Source: an uncultured Planctomycetaceae bacterium (GTDB lineage: Bacteria; Planctomycetota; Planctomycetia; Planctomycetales; Planctomycetaceae). From it: a stretch of DNA of 12,378 nt. The notes beneath the pieces are model-generated. The model did no database searches. It was given only the letters and a program-made list of their open reading frames with translations, and was not told where the DNA came from. Positions 1-8,186 of the stretch are shown piece by piece. Each line of letters starts with the position of its first letter. Position 1 is the stretch's first letter. A program made the position numbers and the translations under genes. Location: the NCBI GenBank assembly GCA_937952455.1, contig CALFYU010000720.1, positions 1 to 12,378 of the forward strand. Direction: 5' to 3'.

Positions 1-73
1 CATTACCATCGGCGCCGTTCGACCCGGCGACGTTACGAGCTGCCGGCAGAAATGCTGTCGTTGTCGTAGCCAT
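1..73 (-). CDS. Possible start of an unidentified protein, cut by the window edge
   Basis: An ATG at 73-71 on the minus strand is preceded by a strong purine-rich ribosome site (AGAGGGGAG, about 6 bases upstream). The visible frame is 24 codons, beginning MATTTTAFLPAARN, and has no stop. It is in a different frame from the larC-like reading frame and starts about 55-60 bases after LarC similarity ends. It could be the first gene of an element inserted in larC, or a downstream gene fused by a deletion. The product cannot be recognised from 24 residues. Confidence 0.3.
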   Translation of the reverse strand, partial: MATTTTAFLPAARNVAGSNGADGN

Positions 74-480
74 TTGAGCTCCCCTCTCCCCAAAAAACGT
101 TCAAATCGTTCAAGACAGCTCAAGAATAGACGCACGACGCGTTCGGTCGCGCCGTGCACCTTGGCCTCCGCGGCGGCGACGTCATGAAAAATCCGTTTGG
201 CCAGCGCCCGCTGCGGTTCGCTGAGCGCGTCGGCATTGTCGATGAGTTTGACAATATCTGACAGATGGCGATGCGCGTGCTGCTCGGGGTGCACGACGCG
301 GACATGTTTCGCGCGAAAGTCCCCTTTCATCACGTCGTTGACTTCCAACTGCACACCGGGAAGATCCAAGGACGCGATTCCGGCGCGAATTGCAGCAGCA
401 TCAACGCCGGCGTCCAACAGCGCCCCGAGCGTCATATCGCCGCTGATTCCGGTCGAGCAGTCCAAATAGGCGACACGCAC
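1..480 (-). pseudogene. larC: LarC-like nickel-pincer cofactor protein, N-terminal part only, probably interrupted; runs off left edge
   Basis: The frame starts at a GTG (480-478) and reads MRVAYLDCSTGISGDMTLGA, the typical LarC opening. It continues with a His-containing HAHRHLSDI segment (about residues 68-76) and AAAEAKVHG (about 102-110). LarC is the CTP-dependent nickel insertase that finishes the nickel-pincer nucleotide cofactor of lactate racemase-type enzymes. After residue 110 the family normally continues with a V-H-F-H-E-V-G-A-like block. Here it reads ATERVVRLFLSC and then Arg/Gln-rich sequence with no LarC resemblance. The frame stays open to the window edge (160 codons), but the two other frames stop near 120, so a single frameshift does not restore the family sequence. 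The likely cause is an insertion, deletion or rearrangement near 125-140. GTG was chosen because no in-frame ATG exists back to the TGA upstream; the ribosome site is weak. Family assignment is confident; the disruption is inferred. Confidence 0.7.
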
Positions 481-611
481 GAATTTGTCTTTCTCTTTCC
501 AACTGGTTGCAAAACCGTCTAACGCATCGCCGCCGCACTCGTGAGAGAGATTGACGAACAAGCCCAACCGGGTCTTGAAACTGGCTCTTGGCCCCGCAAC
601 GTATTGTCAGG

Positions 612-639
612 AATATAGAGCGAGTCGGGTCGCCAACAA
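612..639 (-). promoter_or_regulatory. Candidate sigma-70-type promoter for the larC-like gene
   Basis: On the minus strand a TTGTTG -35 (639-634) is followed after 16 bases by TATATT (617-612), 5 of 6 to the -10 consensus. It points toward the GTG start at 480, leaving about 125 bases of leader. The -35 is poor, so this is only a candidate. Confidence 0.3.
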
Positions 640-675
640 AAGAACGACCATTCGGTCGATGCCTCTCACAAGACT

Positions 676-688
676 GCGTATTATACGC
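676..688. repeat. Short inverted repeat, possible operator
   Basis: GCGTAT-T-ATACGC is a perfect 6-base inverted repeat around one central base, in the spacer between two divergent genes and about 37 bases upstream of the larC-side -35 candidate. Its size and symmetry suit a small dimeric regulator, but a site this short can arise by chance. Confidence 0.3.
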
Positions 689-1008
689 GATCATCTCATT
701 CCAGCAATAAAGGCTCCGCGGAAATTGCCGAGGGTAACTCGCCGGGAGGCGGCGTCCAGCAACTGTGCGAATACCATATACAATGCGGTAGAAGGAGTCG
801 GCCCTACGCCGAATTAAATCCGGTGTGCTGGCAACAAAGTTCAAAGCCACGGCCGGACAACAGACGCGCGATTGCGGATAACAGAAGGTGATTGATGTCA
901 GGCCCCTGTCTCGATTACGATTGTTTCATATGTAACAAAATGCCTCTCGCCGGCGCATCTCTTTCGTTGGCATAGCGGCAGTCATTGAATCTGGCGGGGA
1001 GCAGTTCA

Positions 1009-1992
1009 ATGTCACCATTGACTCGGCGCGAAATCATCCAATGGGGACTGGCCGGATCGACGGCGTTGGCACTGCCGGTCTTTGCGAACGCGCAGGAACA
1101 GAAAGTGCGGACGGCAACTTATACGTATAAGGCCGTCGGCGATCTGGAGATCAAAGCGGACGTTTACCGGATTGATGACAACGTCAAACGACCCGTCGTG
1201 GTTTGGATACATGGCGGAGCGCTGATCGTCGGGAATCGCACGAGCATTGACAAGCGTGTGAAGACGTTGATGCTCGAAGCGGGCTATACGATCGTGTCAA
1301 TCGATTACCGGCTCGCTCCGGAAACGAAATTGCCCGCGATCATCGAAGACGTCGAAGACGCTTTTCGTTGGGTGCGGGAACAGGGACCGCGGTTGTTTCA
1401 AGCCGATACCAGCAAAATCGCCGCGATGGGCGGGTCCGCCGGAGGCTACTTAACATTGATGTCCGGTTTCCGCGTAAAGCCGCGTCCCACAGTCTTGGTG
1501 GCTTTCTTTGGATACGGCGATCTTATCGGCGACTGGTACAGCACTCCGAGCAAACACGCGCGGCACCACCAAGTGAAGCTCACCGAGGAAGAAGCCTACC
1601 GACAAGTCAGCGGTCCGCCGGTCTCGGACGCTCGGGACCGCAAGGGCGATGGTGGTGCGTTCTATCAATACTGCCGTCAGCAGGGACTTTGGCCACAGGC
1701 CGTTTCCGGCTGGGACCCGCATACGGAAGCTGAGAAATTCGGCCCCTATATGCCCATCCGCAACATCACGCGTGATTATCCCCCGACGTTACTGATTCAT
1801 GGCACGGAAGACACCGACGTGCCCTACGAACAATCAGTCATGATGGCCGAGCAGTTGAAACGGCACGACGTCACACATGAGGTGGTGACGATTCCGGGTG
1901 GGGAACACGGCCTGGGCGGTGGCGATCCCAAGCAAATTGACGCGGCGTACGAAACCGTCGGTACGTTTGTAAAACGCTATCTGAAAACGTGA
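1009..1992 (+). CDS. Exported alpha/beta-hydrolase, carboxylesterase/BD-FAE-like, with Tat-type leader
   Basis: A 327-residue serine hydrolase of the esterase/lipase class, probably hydrolysing an ester of unknown identity outside the cytoplasm. The N-terminus (TRREIIQWGLAGSTALALP, residues 5-23) has a twin-arginine pair, a hydrophobic stretch and an ANA-Q type cleavage site near 28-29. The fold landmarks are in order: the oxyanion HGGA (68-71), the nucleophile elbow GGSAGG with Ser143, HGTEDTDVP with the likely acid Asp268, and GGEHGL with His300, so the triad appears complete. YRLAPE (100-105) also fits the hormone-sensitive-lipase/BD-FAE type. The ATG at 1009 was chosen because GGGGAG lies about 8 bases upstream; a TTG at 985 would add eight residues before the leader. 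It is a single gene, divergent from larC and convergent with the tRNA. Substrate and any link to either neighbour are unknown. Confidence 0.88.
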   Translation: MSPLTRREIIQWGLAGSTALALPVFANAQEQKVRTATYTYKAVGDLEIKADVYRIDDNVKRPVVVWIHGGALIVGNRTSIDKRVKTLMLEAGYTIVSIDYRLAPETKLPAIIEDVEDAFRWVREQGPRLFQADTSKIAAMGGSAGGYLTLMSGFRVKPRPTVLVAFFGYGDLIGDWYSTPSKHARHHQVKLTEEEAYRQVSGPPVSDARDRKGDGGAFYQYCRQQGLWPQAVSGWDPHTEAEKFGPYMPIRNITRDYPPTLLIHGTEDTDVPYEQSVMMAEQLKRHDVTHEVVTIPGGEHGLGGGDPKQIDAAYETVGTFVKRYLKT

Positions 1993-2081
1993 TAACGTTG
2001 TTTCAAATCTACGAACAAAGTCGACGCAACGGCTAGGAAAGCGTCCCGGCTCCAATCGTCAAACAGGGCGTCGGAACGGGA

Positions 2082-2099
2082 AAGCCGCATTGACGGCCT
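2082..2099 (-). terminator. Weak hairpin with short T-run after the tRNA
   Basis: On the minus strand AGGCCG-TCAATG-CGGCTT can form a six-pair stem with one G:U, followed by only three T residues, 16 bases past the tRNA 3' end. It is in the right place to end the tRNA transcript but is weak. Confidence 0.3.
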
Positions 2100-2114
2100 G
2101 AAGCACGAAACAAG

Positions 2115-2187
2115 TGGAGCGGAAGGGACTCGAACCCTCGACCTCTGCATTGCGAACGCAGCGCTCTCCCAGCTGAGCTACCGCCCC
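2115..2187 (-). tRNA. tRNA-Ala (anticodon CGC)
   Basis: A 73-base cloverleaf is seen on the minus strand. The acceptor stem is GGGGCGG/CCGCTCC with discriminator A, the D arm is GCTC...GAGC, the anticodon arm is CTGCG-TTCGCAA-TGCAG and the T arm is GAGGG-TTCGAGT-CCCTT. The loop places CGC at 34-36, reading GCG alanine codons. The acceptor contains the G3:U70 wobble pair, the main identity element for alanyl-tRNA synthetase, which confirms the call independently of the anticodon. The CCA tail is not encoded (CTT follows), so it must be added by nucleotidyltransferase. Confidence 0.97.
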
Positions 2188-2358
2188 TTGTTCTCGTTCC
2201 GAAGTCCGTCTCCCCGGTGACGGCATACTGTCCGTCGGCCGCTTTTACGCCGGCGTCTTTGTGGGGACTTGGGCCGGGTGCGGGTTCCTTCTGCACCATG
2301 CGCCCTCAAGCGCCGCGTTCGCCGTCGCCGTCTGGCGGGGCGGGCGAAAGCGGCGTCC

Positions 2359-2386
2359 ATTATAGGGATCAATTGTGGTCTGGCAA
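2359..2386 (-). promoter_or_regulatory. Strong sigma-70-type promoter candidate for tRNA-Ala
   Basis: The minus strand has TTGCCA (2386-2381, 5 of 6), a 16-base spacer and a perfect TATAAT (2364-2359). Transcription would start near 2352 and reach the tRNA after about 165 bases of leader. It is the best promoter match in the window, and the tRNA is the only minus-strand gene downstream. Confidence 0.6.
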
Positions 2387-2420
2387 GGCCGCCGCCGCCC
2401 CGGCGTTAACCCAAAATCCA

Positions 2421-2445
2421 CAAATCGTCTGTAAGACAAGATTTG
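2421..2445. repeat. Ten-pair interrupted hairpin upstream of the pilB promoter
   Basis: CAAATCGTCT (2421-2430) pairs with AGAC (2434-2437) and GATTTG (2440-2445), giving a ten-pair stem with a three-base loop and a two-base AA bulge. It ends 29 bases before the TTGACA box. No T-run follows on the + strand and no + strand gene ends nearby, so an operator or a processed-RNA structure is more likely than a terminator. Confidence 0.4.
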
Positions 2446-2474
2446 CAGAAAGGGGATTATCGACAAAGGAGTGC

Positions 2475-2503
2475 TTGACACTCAATTCTTGTGCAATCAG
2501 AAT
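2475..2503 (+). promoter_or_regulatory. Candidate sigma-70-type promoter for the first pilus ATPase
   Basis: A perfect TTGACA (2475-2480) is followed after the ideal 17 bases by CAGAAT (2498-2503), 4 of 6 to TATAAT. Transcription would begin near 2510 and give a 5' leader of about 330 bases before the ATG at 2840. Confidence 0.45.
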
Positions 2504-2839
2504 CAAGAGAATAGGGAGCGTTTTATTTCGTTGGTTGGGTGTGTCACGACGAAGAACGTGGCAGGCGCAACGTCAATGAAACCGGAGGATACGGCACGAC
2601 ACCCGGAGCCGGTCACCTGCCGTCATTTTCACTCACATCGTAGATCGACCGTTGCGAAATCGCCAAATTGCCAGGCCCATCCGCCTGGGACCTTGCGTCG
2701 GAGGTGATTTATCGTCGGCGGTTTTCGTTTTAGAGTTTATCGACCGCCGCAACTGGGCCATTCGTGAGGATCGTCCGGTCATTTGCAGTAGGCAAGCACC
2801 GGCGGAGGTCGCCGATTTCAGCGTGCGCTGGGGGGATGA

Positions 2840-4519
2840 ATGCAACAATTAATCGATTCGGGCAAAATCTCGGCGGACCAACTCGCCGAAGCGCAAGGGA
2901 TGGCCGCCAGCATGGGGATCAGCGCCGATGAGGCGTTGGTCTCACTGGGGTACGTCACCGCTGAAGATATCGGTCAGGCCAAGGCGTCCGAGCATGGATT
3001 CGAATGGATCGACATCGAGGGCCGGCAGATCCCGATGCAGGTCATCGAATTGGTGCCGGAGTCCGTCGCCCGGGAAAATTCGGTGATCCCTCTCTCTGTC
3101 GAGGGGGACGAGTTGATCGTCGCCATCCACGACCCGATGGCGTACGAAGTGCTCGACAAGCTGCGATTCATTCTCGACCGGGATGTCAACGTCGTGCTGG
3201 CGTCCAAGGAAGCCATCCAGGCCGCCATCAACCGGCATTACGGCCAAAGCGAAACGGAATCGGTCGACTCCATGCTGGCCGAGTTCACCGAAACGGCGAT
3301 TGACTTCACCGAAACCGACTATGGCGACGGAGTCGCCACTGAGGAGGACGCCGATGCTCCGATCATCAAGCTGGCCAACTTGATCATCAGCGAGGCGGTC
3401 AGCATGCGGGCTAGCGATATTCACATCGAACCGTTCGAGGACCGCATTCGCATCCGCTACCGCATTGACGGTGTGCTGGTCGAGCGGGACAGCCCGCCGC
3501 GGCGTTTGCTGGGGCCGCTGGTGTCGCGGATCAAGATTATGGCCACGATGGACATTGCCGAAAAACGCCGTTGCCAGGACGGCCGGATCAAAACACGGGT
3601 GTCGGGACGGGATTTCGACCTGCGGGTCAGCATTTTGCCCTCCAATCACGGCCAAGCCATCGTGATGCGGATCTTGGACCGGGACAACATCAAAGTCGGA
3701 ATCCGCAACTTGGGGTTCGGTGAGGACAACTACCGCCGCTTTCAAAATATCATTCGCCGCCCCAACGGAATTTTCCTGGTCACCGGTCCGACCGGGAGCG
3801 GGAAAACCACGACTTTGTACAGTGCGTTAGGTGAACTAAACCGTCCCGACCGCAAGATCATCACGGCCGAAGACCCTGTGGAGTATTACCTGCCGGGGAT
3901 CAATCAAGTCGAGGTGAAGAGCAAGATCGGCCTCGATTTCGCGCGGATCATTCGAGCGATGCTTCGCCAAGCGCCCAACGTGATCCTGGTGGGCGAGATT
4001 CGCGATACGGAGACGGCTGACATGGCAATCCAGGCTTCTTTGACTGGACACTTGGTTTTCAGTACACTTCACACGAACGATGCGCCCAGTTCTGTGACAC
4101 GCCTAATCGACATGGGAGTGCAGCCATTTCTCGTCGCGTCGAGTTTGATGGCCGTCATGGCTCAGCGTTTGGTGCGGGTCAACTGCGTGAAGTGCAAGGT
4201 TCCTTACGAACCCGATCCGGGCGAATTGCAACACTTGGGGATTACCCCCGACGAGGCGGAAAATGCCAACTGGATGAAAGGGAAAGGTTGTTCACACTGT
4301 CAACACACCGGCTATCGCGGCCGCCTGGGCGTATTTGAGTTGATGTTCATGAATTCGGTGTTGCGCGACATGACGTTCCGCCGCGAGCCGACGCAGAACA
4401 TCCGCCGCCAAGCGCGTTTGTTCGGCATGGAAACATTGGTCCAAGATGCGACAAAGAAGGCTATGGAAGGAGTTACGACGCTACAGGAGGTCTTCCGCCT
4501 CCACTCCGGTGGACACTAG
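2840..4519 (+). CDS. pilB: PilB/GspE-family extension ATPase (first copy)
   Basis: A 559-residue cytoplasmic hexameric ATPase that drives (pseudo)pilin assembly. The N-terminal part (about 1-135) is an MshEN/GspE-N domain, with repeats such as SADQLAEAQ and VPESVAREN. The ATPase core follows from about 170, with ASDIHIEPFED (191-201), Walker A GPTGSGKT (316-323), the Asp box AEDPVEYY (343-350), Walker B LVGEIRD (383-389) and the His box TGHLVFSTLHTND (402-414). A zinc site is formed by Cys449, Cys452, Cys484 and Cys487. All catalytic landmarks are present. The start is forced: a TGA (2837-2839) directly precedes the ATG in frame, and GGGGG lies four bases upstream. The N-terminus is about eight residues shorter than the second copy. 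An out-of-frame ATG at 2836 overlaps the start region. The gene is separated from pilT by 611 bases, so it may be its own transcription unit. Family is certain; T4P versus T2SS partner is not. Confidence 0.95.
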   Translation: MQQLIDSGKISADQLAEAQGMAASMGISADEALVSLGYVTAEDIGQAKASEHGFEWIDIEGRQIPMQVIELVPESVARENSVIPLSVEGDELIVAIHDPMAYEVLDKLRFILDRDVNVVLASKEAIQAAINRHYGQSETESVDSMLAEFTETAIDFTETDYGDGVATEEDADAPIIKLANLIISEAVSMRASDIHIEPFEDRIRIRYRIDGVLVERDSPPRRLLGPLVSRIKIMATMDIAEKRRCQDGRIKTRVSGRDFDLRVSILPSNHGQAIVMRILDRDNIKVGIRNLGFGEDNYRRFQNIIRRPNGIFLVTGPTGSGKTTTLYSALGELNRPDRKIITAEDPVEYYLPGINQVEVKSKIGLDFARIIRAMLRQAPNVILVGEIRDTETADMAIQASLTGHLVFSTLHTNDAPSSVTRLIDMGVQPFLVASSLMAVMAQRLVRVNCVKCKVPYEPDPGELQHLGITPDEAENANWMKGKGCSHCQHTGYRGRLGVFELMFMNSVLRDMTFRREPTQNIRRQARLFGMETLVQDATKKAMEGVTTLQEVFRLHSGGH

Positions 4520-4850
4520 TCAGGTGGGCACGCACGACGGGTGATGTTGGCTTGGTTGCGAAGGTGAAGCGTCTTGTGTTCGTTTCCGGCGGCCAATCTG
4601 CCCGATGTTCGGCAACCACCGATGGGCGAGATAATCTGGGCTGACTCGCGAATAATTTCCCGCTGAAGCGGCAGGAATTTGCAGTTCCAAGCCCACTAAA
4701 GAATTGATCAAAAATGCAGCACTGCCGAGACCGCCGTTTAGGCCCCACTTGCGACCACCTTTTGGCCAATTAACAAAGGGGGGGCGGCTGTAGTCGGTAA
4801 ATCGTGCAAATTCGTTTTAGGATGCGAAAGTCAGCAATTTGTGGGATTTC

Positions 4851-4879
4851 TTGAGTGGGCGTGGAATGCCGCTTACATT
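4851..4879 (+). promoter_or_regulatory. pilT: Candidate promoter for pilT
   Basis: TTGAGT (4851-4856, 4 of 6) and TACATT (4874-4879, 4 of 6) are spaced by 17 bases. Start would be near 4886, just before the hairpin at 4895. A sigma-54 reading of the same stretch (TGG...TTAC) lacks the GC element. Confidence 0.3.
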
Positions 4880-4894
4880 TCAACACCCGGTTGC

Positions 4895-4935
4895 GGGAAA
4901 ACGCGGCAGAGCGCCGCGGGGACTTCCCATTTTTT
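4895..4935 (+). terminator. Terminator-like two-part hairpin with T6 run, upstream of pilT
   Basis: An outer stem GGGAA (4895-4899)/TTCCC (4924-4928) encloses an inner six-pair stem CGCGGC (4902-4907)/GCCGCG (4913-4918) with an AGAGC loop. One base later comes a run of six T (4930-4935). The layout fits an intrinsic terminator. It either ends the pilB transcript or, if the promoter at 4851 is used, lies within the pilT leader and could attenuate it. Confidence 0.5.
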
Positions 4936-5130
4936 AAAAGCCGAAACGTTCGAGCCGGGTGATTGTTGACTCACGGCGGCGATTTGTGGAATCGGTGAGC
5001 GAATTGCGGAAAAGCGGAGCGACGAAACGAGAGTCAGTCGGCACCGTTTGGTCGCATGTGAAAAAGAGGATCGCAGTCGCAGAGCCGTTATTCGCGTTCA
5101 AGCGGTTACAGCGTGAGGAGCAATCGCCTA

Positions 5131-6252
5131 ATGGCGACAATTCAAATTGATAAATTGTTGCAGACGGTCGTCAATCAGAAGGCGAGCGATTTGCACATCA
5201 CGGTCGGTCAGCCGCCGGTACTGCGGATGAGCGGCCGCATGATCCGGTTGGACACGAAGGTGTTGGAATCGGACGATTGCGTGGCGTTGATGAAGAGTAT
5301 CACGCCGGAGCGGAATCAACAGGAATTGCAGGAGGTGGGAGGAACCGACTTCGGGTTCGCCTTCGGCAAATTGGCGCGGTTCCGCGTCGCGGTTTTCAAG
5401 CAGCGCGGCAACATCGGTCTGGTGCTGCGGCGCATTCCGAACGAGTTTTTAACGTTTGAACAATTGGGGCTTCCGCCGGTGGTGCGGGACCTGATCATGC
5501 GTCCGCGGGGTCTGTTTTTGGTGACCGGCCCGACCGGAAGCGGCAAGACGACCAGCTTGGCAAGCATGATCAACTACCTAAACGACACGGTCGACCATCA
5601 CGTGATTACGATGGAAGACCCGATTGAATACTACCATGAGCACAAGAAGTGCACGATTAATCAGCGGGAGATCGGCGTGGACGTGCCGGACTTTCCGGAG
5701 GCGTTGCGGCGGGCGTTGCGGATGGATCCGGACGTGATGCTCGTCGGTGAAATGCGGGACTTGGACACGATTCAGGCCGCGATCACCGCGGCGGAAACCG
5801 GGCACGTGGTGTTCGGCACGCTGCACACGACCGGAGCGGAAGGGACGATCAACCGGATCATCGACGTCTTTCCCACAAACCAACAAGAACAAATTCGCAC
5901 GCAGTTATCAGTCGCGATTATTGGTATTTTGAGTCAGGCCCTGTTGCCCCGCAAACCCAAGGGGTTGGTGGCGGCCTTCGAGATGTTGGTGGTCACGCCG
6001 GCAATCGCCAACCTGATCCGAGAAAACAAAACCTACCGCGTCCCGTCGAGTATTCAGACGGGAAAGAAATACGGCATGCAGCTCTTGGACGACAACCTGT
6101 TCGACCTTTGGAAAAAAGGATTGGTCGAGGAACAGGAAGTGATCGTACGGTCCAACCAGCCGGGCGAACTAAAAGCCAAAATCGCCATGGCCAAAAAGGG
6201 CCTGCTCTCAGAAGACGACGAAGAGGACGAGGACGAATTCGATTTTGAATGA
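5131..6252 (+). CDS. pilT: PilT retraction ATPase with acidic C-terminal tail
   Basis: A 373-residue hexameric ATPase that powers pilus disassembly and retraction. The N-terminal PAS-like part carries KASDLHITVGQPPVLR (17-32). The core has Walker A GPTGSGKT (133-140), the Asp box MEDPIEYY (161-168), Walker B LVGEMRD (204-210) and the His box TGHVVFGTLHT (223-233). AIANLIRE (291-298) is the PilT-specific motif, and GMQLLDDNL (315-323) is also typical. There is no zinc four-cysteine site, as expected for PilT. The ATG at 5131 is preferred: AGGAG lies ten bases upstream and the protein then begins MATIQIDKLL; a GTG at 5113 would add six residues. The last 13 residues (361-373) are nearly all Asp/Glu, which is not usual for the family and could be a docking tail. 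The gene lies between two pilB copies, 94 bases before the second. Confidence 0.96.
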   Translation: MATIQIDKLLQTVVNQKASDLHITVGQPPVLRMSGRMIRLDTKVLESDDCVALMKSITPERNQQELQEVGGTDFGFAFGKLARFRVAVFKQRGNIGLVLRRIPNEFLTFEQLGLPPVVRDLIMRPRGLFLVTGPTGSGKTTSLASMINYLNDTVDHHVITMEDPIEYYHEHKKCTINQREIGVDVPDFPEALRRALRMDPDVMLVGEMRDLDTIQAAITAAETGHVVFGTLHTTGAEGTINRIIDVFPTNQQEQIRTQLSVAIIGILSQALLPRKPKGLVAAFEMLVVTPAIANLIRENKTYRVPSSIQTGKKYGMQLLDDNLFDLWKKGLVEEQEVIVRSNQPGELKAKIAMAKKGLLSEDDEEDEDEFDFE

Positions 6253-6346
6253 TCAGGCCCGACCGCAGCGTTCACCGCGTTGTTCCCGGTTGTGCCCTGT
6301 ATAGTGCGGAATTGTCCGCGAGTTTTCCTACCGAGAAGGACTAGCG

Positions 6347-8059
<1,713 letters not shown>

Positions 8060-8114
8060 CGCAGCCCGCCGAATTGAGTGCGGGGTGCAGCGTGCGGGAT
8101 GAAGTAGGCGAACG

Positions 8115-8129
8115 GTCCGCATGGCGGAC
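8115..8129. repeat. Six-pair hairpin between second pilB and pilC
   Basis: GTCCGC-ATG-GCGGAC is a perfect inverted repeat with a three-base loop in the 127-base gap. No T-run follows, so it is not a standard terminator; it could modulate mRNA stability. It is short and may be chance. Confidence 0.3.
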
Positions 8130-8186
8130 GGCCGACAGGTTCTATGTTCAGGCCGCTTGTCTCAAGACAGAGTGGAGAAACTTCCG

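Larger units (their letters stand above)
481..1008. other. 528-base intergenic spacer between divergent larC-like and hydrolase genes
   Basis: No convincing gene is seen here; the short open frames have arginine-rich, low-complexity translations and no usable ribosome site. It should hold control sequences for both flanking genes, since they diverge. Seen are the minus-strand promoter candidate at 612-639 and a 6+6 near-palindrome at 676-688. No clear -35/-10 pair for the hydrolase could be picked out. Confidence 0.6.
2188..2839. other. 652-base spacer between tRNA-Ala and the first pilus ATPase
   Basis: No protein gene is supported. The left part is the leader and promoter of the minus-strand tRNA. 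The right part holds a hairpin (2421-2445), a + strand promoter candidate (2475-2503) and a roughly 330-base leader to the ATPase start. Small open frames here show no recognisable protein. Confidence 0.6.
4520..5130. other. 611-base gap between first pilB and pilT
   Basis: No convincing gene is seen; the open frames on both strands give no family resemblance. It contains a promoter candidate (4851-4879), a hairpin with a T6 run (4895-4935), and a purine-rich ribosome site just before pilT. It is much longer than the other gaps in the cluster (38-223 bases), so transcription probably restarts here. Confidence 0.6.

Noticed and set aside
401..850. 149-codon minus-strand open frame left of the hydrolase
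   Set aside because: It overlaps the larC-like start in another frame, is Arg/Cys-rich with no family resemblance, and is a shadow of the real larC frame.
2033..2299. 88-codon minus-strand open frame crossing the tRNA
   Set aside because: Its middle (GGSSAGRALRSQ...) is the usual artefact of translating a tRNA gene; the cloverleaf and G3:U70 explain the conservation.
2652..2852. 66-codon frame overlapping the first pilB start
   Set aside because: It begins at a TTG without a ribosome site, has no recognisable similarity, and ends just inside pilB; probably chance in the leader.
4862..4877. Possible sigma-54 promoter (TGG...TTAC) upstream of pilT
   Set aside because: The essential GC of the -12 element is missing (AC instead), so the match is too weak.
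6300..6305. TATAGT -10-like box before the second pilB
   Set aside because: No -35 at acceptable spacing (nearest TTGTTC is only 14 bases away); co-transcription from pilT is simpler.
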